Positions 59,522-64,000 of a stretch of 64,000 nt of DNA are shown here, one piece after another. Location: NCBI RefSeq assembly GCF_026914265.1, contig NC_069124.1, forward strand, positions 7,776,213 through 7,840,212. Reading direction: 5' to 3'. Positions within the stretch are counted from its first letter, which is position 1, and the number at the start of each line of letters is the position of its first letter. The notes beneath the pieces were generated by a model that saw only the letters and a program-made list of their open reading frames with translations, did no database searches and was not told the DNA's origin. The stretch is from Mya arenaria (Eukaryota > Mollusca > Bivalvia > Myida > Myidae). Made by a program: the position numbers and the translations under genes.

Positions 59522-59975
59522 TTTTCTTTAAAAGCACACGCCAGGGGCTAGAATAAGGTTAGGTGAATAAGGGTCCTCTTATTTAAACTTCAGATAGGCT
59601 TGCACAAGCTCGCAAAGTGAATTGTAACGAGCTTATCAAGCTCGTAATATTGCTCATACAAGCTCGTAAAGCTGCCCATGACGACCTTGTTCAAGCTCGC
59701 GACGTGAAATGTAACATGCTTGTCAAGCTCGTAAAATTGCTCATACAAGCCTGTAAAGCTGCTCGTGACGAGCTTGTACGATCTTGTTTTTAAGCTTGTA
59801 CTATCTTAATTTTGAGCGTGTACGAGCTTAAACGAACACGTACGAGCTGGTATTTGTTTCAATTACGGCCCATAATAGCTTAAAGCTCGGGCGCGCTTGC
59901 TCGCGAACTAGATTGGGAAGTTGATCGTACGATCCCTTGACAAGCTCGTCTTCTAGCTCGCGATTTTCATAAGGG

Positions 59976-61081
59976 TATTTTCATAAAAAGCAGAAACAGC
60001 CATTTCCCTCAATTGGTAAGCCGCAAACTTTTGAAGAGCCATTATTTCCTTATGCATTGGAATAATTTGACCAAGTAAAGTTTTCCTCGTAGCTTTCAAT
60101 GGTATCTATAGAACAGCACCACAAAAATGCCCTGCCTACTCTTTTCAGATTTTTTTCTAAGTAAAATAAGTTTTTTTCACTTTATCAACTTAGCGTTTTA
60201 TATAAAAAAATGACATAGAGCCAAACTGAAATGCTTCAACTTGTCGAAACTTTGCTTTTCTGGTCCAGTTATATACAAAGGTAATAGAACTGTTCAGTTT
60301 AACAAAAGAAATTTAGTGATCATGTGTTTATAGACAGTCTAAACACCATTATATGCCAAATTGTTTGCTTCCAGGACAAATGGCGCAACAAAGGAAATGG
60401 CAAAAAAACACCAAAACTGAAAGATTCATGACAACTGCTAGTGTTTTCATGTATGAGGTGGCTACATGATGTAGAAAATGCAGAGATAGCATTAATATGC
60501 CCATTTTTATTTTATTTTTACTTTAAGTATCTGTTTTGAAGGCTAGATTTGGCATTAAATTCAGAGTACAGCACTTCACCATTGTCTATAAGTTGCTTAT
60601 TTACACCTGATTTGTTTTAAATCTCACGCTTTTGAATCATTTACACACAAACAAGTACTACAGAGTTGACTAATATTTTCATTCTTCTGAAATATTGGAT
60701 TCAGAGCTGCATCTCCTGGTTTCAGATTGCAGGACTACCGCTGGGGGGGGGAGGAATCCGCAGCTAACTGGAGCTTATTGGCACATCATGATCTGCAAGC
60801 AAGACACAAAAGCAATGTTTTACACTTATAAAACTATCTGCCACAACTGTTAAAGTTTGAAAAAGGCCTGTAAACACTCATTTCAGGCATACACAACCTT
60901 TTATGTAGTCATAAAAGTGATAAATATGCAGAAAAGGTCATGAATTCAAAGGTTTTCAGGACAAATTTAATGAAATATATAGTCTTTTGAACATTTTGCA
61001 ATCAGTTTTTAAGAACTCAAAGGTTAATATCATCTTATTGAGTACCCAGATACATTTTGAAAGCATTAAAACCAGACATGC
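59976..61081. other. No gene seen
   Basis: AT-rich stretch with a G9 tract near 60743. It is the 3' flank of the minus-strand exon at 61082-61227. No further coding was found. Confidence 0.5.
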
Positions 61082-61227
61082 TTAGAACTTCTTCTTACTT
61101 GGAGACAGTATACCTTTCTCGATAATCCTTGCCGAGAGCCGGTATGGAAAACCACACAAGACCACATTTTGACCAGCACTGGTTCTTGTCCTTGAAAATT
61201 CGTCTGTGGCTACAGCATCCAGGCTGG
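61082..61227 (-). CDS. Terminal exon of an unknown minus-strand gene
   Basis: Acceptor TTATTTCAATAG, then ASLDAVATDEFSRTRTSAGQ, NVVLCGFPYRLSARIIEKGI, LSPSKKKF and TAA. Codon use and composition look coding and the stop is followed by AT-rich 3' sequence. The rest of the gene must lie at higher coordinates, beyond the tandem array or outside the window. I do not recognise the protein. Confidence 0.45.
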
Positions 61228-61284
61228 CTATTGAAATAAACAGTAAATTAGGGTTTTTAAGACATTTATAATGTATTAAGGTTG

Positions 61285-63225
61285 TTATGCCCCCCTTCGA
61301 AGAAGAGGGGTATATTGCTTTGCACAGGCATGTCGGTATGTCGGTCGGTCGGTCGGTCGGTAGACCAAAGCTTGTCCGAGTGATAACTGAACAATTCCTG
61401 GACATATGGTCATCAAACTTCACATGAAGGTTGGGCCTGACCAGTAGATGACCCCTATTGATTTTGGGGGTCATCGGGTCAAAGTTCAAGGTCACAGTGA
61501 CCTTTAATGGTAAAATAATTTTAAAGCTTGTCCGAGTGATAACTCAACAATGCCTACACCCATGGCCCTCAAACTTGACATGGAGGTTGGGCCTGACCAG
61601 TAGATGACCCCTATTGTTTTTGGCGGTCATCAGGCCAAAGGTCAAGGTCACAGTGACCTTGAATGGTAAAAGGTTGTCTGAGTGATAACGTGACAATGCC
61701 TGCACCCATGGCCCTCAAACTTGACTTGGAGGTTGGGCCTGACCAGTAGCTGACCCCTATTGTTTTTTGTGCTCAATGGGTCAAAGGTCAAGGTCACAGT
61801 GACCTTGAATGGTAAAAGGTTGTTCGAGTGATAACTCAACAATGCCTGCACCCATGGCCCTCAAACTTGACTTGGAGGTTGGGCCTGACCAGTAGATGAC
61901 CCCTATTGTTTTTGGGGGTCATTGGGCCAAAGGTCAAGGTCACTGTGACCTTGAATGGTAAAAGGTTGTCTGATTGATAACTCAACAATGCCTGCACCCA
62001 TGGCCCTCAAACTTGACTTGGAGAATTGGCCTGACCAGGAGATGACCCCTATGGTTTTTGGGGGTCATCTGGCCAAAGGTCAAGGTCACAGTGACCTGGA
62101 ATGATAAAAGGTTGTCCGAGTGATAACTTGACAATGCCTGCACCCATGGCCCTCAAACTTGACTTGGAGGTTGGGCCTGGCCAGAAGATGGTCCTTATTG
62201 ATTTAATGGGTCATTGGGCCAAAGGTCAAGGTCACAGGGACCTGGACTGGTAAAAGGTTATCCGAGTGATAACTTGACAATGGCTGCACCCATGGCCCTC
62301 AAACTTGATATGGAGGTTGAGGCTGGCCAGGAGATTGTCCCTATTAATTTTAGGGGTCATTGGGCCAAAGGCCAAGGTCACAGTGACCTTGAATGATAAA
62401 AGGTTGTCCAAGTGATAACTCAACAATGCCTGCACCCATGGCCTTCAAACTTGACATGGAGGTTGGGCCTGACCAGTAGATGACCCCTATTGATTTTAGG
62501 GGTCAAAGGTCAAGGTCACAGTGACCTTGAAAGCAAACTCGACAATTCTTGGACCTATGGTCATCAAACTTGACATGGAGGTTGGGCCTGACCAGTAGAT
62601 GACCCCTATTGATTTTAGGGGTCAAAGGTCAAGGTCACAGTGACCTTGAAAGCAAACTCGACAATTCTTGGACCTATGATCATCAAACTTGACATGAAGG
62701 TTGGGCCTGCCCAGTAGATGACCCTTATCGACTTTGGGGGTCATCAGGCCAAGGTCAATGCCTCAGTAACCTTTAACGCAAAAAAGTTAACAAATCTTCC
62801 CCCACTGATATCTCAACAATGCCTGAACCTATGATCATTAAACTTGACATGGATGTTAAGCCTGACCAGTATATCACCCTTATAGATTTTAGGATTCATA
62901 GAGCCAAAGGTCAAGGTCACAGTGATCTTGAATGGTAAAAGGTTGTCCGAGTGATAACTCAACAATGCCTGAACCCATGGCCTTCAAACTTGATTTGGAG
63001 TTGCATCTGACTTGTAGATGACCCCTTATGATTTAAGGGGTCATCGGGTCAAAGGTCAAGGTCACAGTGACCTTGAACGAAAAAAAACTTGTCTTGTGAT
63101 AACTTGACAATGCCTGCACCCATGGCCCTCAAACTTGACATTTAGGTTTCTGGTGACCAGCTGATGACTCTGGATTTTGAGTTCATAGATTCAAAGATCA
63201 TGACGGCCATAACACACTTTATCCT
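61285..63225 (+). repeat. ~146-bp tandem array with ERE palindromes
   Basis: Begins with GCCCCCCTTCGAAGAAGAGG, a (GGTC)n run and then units of about 146 bases marked by GGTTGGGCCTGACCAGTAG and TGCACCCATGGCCCTCAAAC. About 12 units are present, the last ones diverged. Most units contain CAAGGTCACAGTGACCTTG, which includes AGGTCA-nnn-TGACCT, the consensus oestrogen response element. Perfect copies at 61489, 61645, 61791, 61937, 62083, 62375, 62513, 62632 and 63059. Open frames across the array are repeat artefacts. A decayed reverse-oriented relative is at 40330-41215. Confidence 0.9.
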
Positions 63226-64000
63226 CACACTTTAATGGTCATAATCTTAAAACAGCAACAAATCAGCTGTCATTTCGGTCGATGCATATTTCATTCAATT
63301 GTCCAATTTCGTGGGTACTTGAATTCGTGGATTTTCTTTTTTGAAAAAAAGAAAAGAATCGAAGATGCGATCATCTGCATAATATCCATGCGCTGGCCCG
63401 TGATTTCCGTCTTCTTTGTCACTCGGTTTATGACACTCGCTAATGTGGTACGACATGCCAATTAGTGCATATACCCATGTCACTTATCGATTTAATTGGG
63501 AATAAAGGTAACAAAAGAAGATGTACCCTGATCATAAATACAGATAGGGGAAGCCATTGAATGCCAATTAAGAATTTTGCAAACTGTGAAAACACCGAAA
63601 AGGTGCGTATATTGTCACGTTCGGTGCTTAGTAACCTTCAATATACTAATAATCGATTAATTATTTCATTAAATAAAAAAATCGAGTATGGACACTCATC
63701 ACGCACATCTTGTAAACTTGGAGATTTTCATTAACAGCACACGTTTAAACACGTGCTTATAACTGTCTTTTGCTGCATAAAACGCATTTAATTGATTTGG
63801 TTCATTATTTGTTAAAGGCAGTTATAATATATTAGCAGAATAATGATCGTAAGTTATACAGTGAGACAGGTTTTAACACACACTGTATACTGCGACCTCT
63901 GTAAAGAATATACTAGAGTATGTACGTAACAAGGCAATTGAAAAAGTGAATGAATGGTTTATATTTTGTGGGATCTTGAATTCGTGGATCACCCAACCCA
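63226..64000. other. No gene; GTGGGTACTTGAATTCGTGG repeat word
   Basis: The phrase CTTGAATTCGTGGAT occurs at 63319 and again at 63972, about 650 bases apart, suggesting parts of a dispersed repeat. No coding motif or exon was found. Confidence 0.45.

Larger units (their letters stand above)
56014..59975. mobile_element. Candidate 3.96-kb DNA element with palindromic subterminal repeats
   Basis: Ends CCCTTATGAAAAT at 56014-56026 and its exact reverse complement at 59963-59975, with TA immediately outside both. Just inside each end lies a cluster of AGCTCGTACGAGCT-like palindromic words (56040-56205 and 59590-59960). TA flanks suggest a Tc1/mariner-like or related cut-and-paste element; palindromic subterminal repeats are candidate transposase binding sites. 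The interior contains a small spliced transcription unit (57780-59257), a minisatellite (56620-56990) and a foldback (59388-59521). No known transposase motif was seen. It could also be two separate MITE copies in inverted orientation. Confidence 0.5.

Noticed and set aside
61323..61495. N-terminal extension of the 61-kb exon into the array
   Set aside because: The open frame runs back through (GGTC)n and repeat sequence; a good splice acceptor at 61228 gives a better exon start.
61648..62435. Repeated 60-67 codon frames on both strands
   Set aside because: They track the ~146-bp array units; no start context or conservation beyond the repeat.

Overview
The window looks like animal nuclear DNA, most likely from a bivalve mollusc. 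It is AT-rich and gene-poor, has GT-AG introns, and carries interspersed tandem-repeat elements of the kind known from bivalves (166-bp and ~146-bp arrays inside larger dispersed elements). The one recognisable cellular gene is a Cys-loop receptor closest in motifs to invertebrate GABA-A beta / LCCH3 subunits. No prokaryotic or organellar signal was seen. Species cannot be named from sequence alone.

Layout. 1-15.8 kb: no convincing gene; a diverged dispersed repeat occurs twice, plus a broken coiled-coil N-terminus on the minus strand (4.8-5.07 kb) and a 1.7-kb hAT-like non-autonomous element (13.36-15.08 kb). 15.8-22.7 kb: six plus-strand exons encoding most of the receptor extracellular domain, with one inferred GC-AG intron; the membrane-spanning exons were not found. 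23-25.1 kb: minus-strand Gypsy-type gag remnant with CCHC knuckle, primer-binding site and an internal 299-bp tandem duplication. 25.7-28.85 kb: minus-strand, intron-containing DDE-type transposase-like gene, broken, with a 661-bp pogo/Tigger-like MITE inside its first exon. 29.9-30.4 kb and 39.8-42.9 kb: two minus-strand copies of an OB-fold (RPA-like) gene sharing intron positions, both damaged. 30.6-35.15 kb: a hairpin-bounded element with about 22 good copies of a 166-bp repeat. 43.2-48.3 kb: minus-strand Helentron-type coding region (DUF6570-like and Rep domains, PIF1-like helicase, EEP endonuclease) broken by several frameshifts and stops. 48.7-52.6 kb: minus-strand Gypsy-type integrase remnant interrupted by a 332-bp Harbinger-like MITE, Lys-rich coding debris and an acidic/RS-rich gag-like remnant. 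53.2-54.9 kb: minus-strand coiled coil plus BEN-domain exon and a cysteine-containing exon with a tandem duplicate. 56.0-60.0 kb: a 3.96-kb TIR-bounded candidate DNA element with palindrome-rich ends and a small spliced gene. 61.1-63.2 kb: a minus-strand terminal exon, then a ~146-bp tandem array in which nine units carry a perfect 15-bp oestrogen-response-element palindrome.

Most of the window is therefore mobile DNA in various states of decay around one neuronal receptor gene. The most interesting links are the Helentron-like Rep/helicase/endonuclease next to an OB-fold gene in the same orientation, the nearby tandem-repeat element that may belong to the same transposon class, two nested MITE insertions whose removal restores the host reading frame, and the ERE-bearing satellite array. 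Many coding remnants differ by single-base frameshifts, so uncorrected sequencing error must be weighed against real decay.
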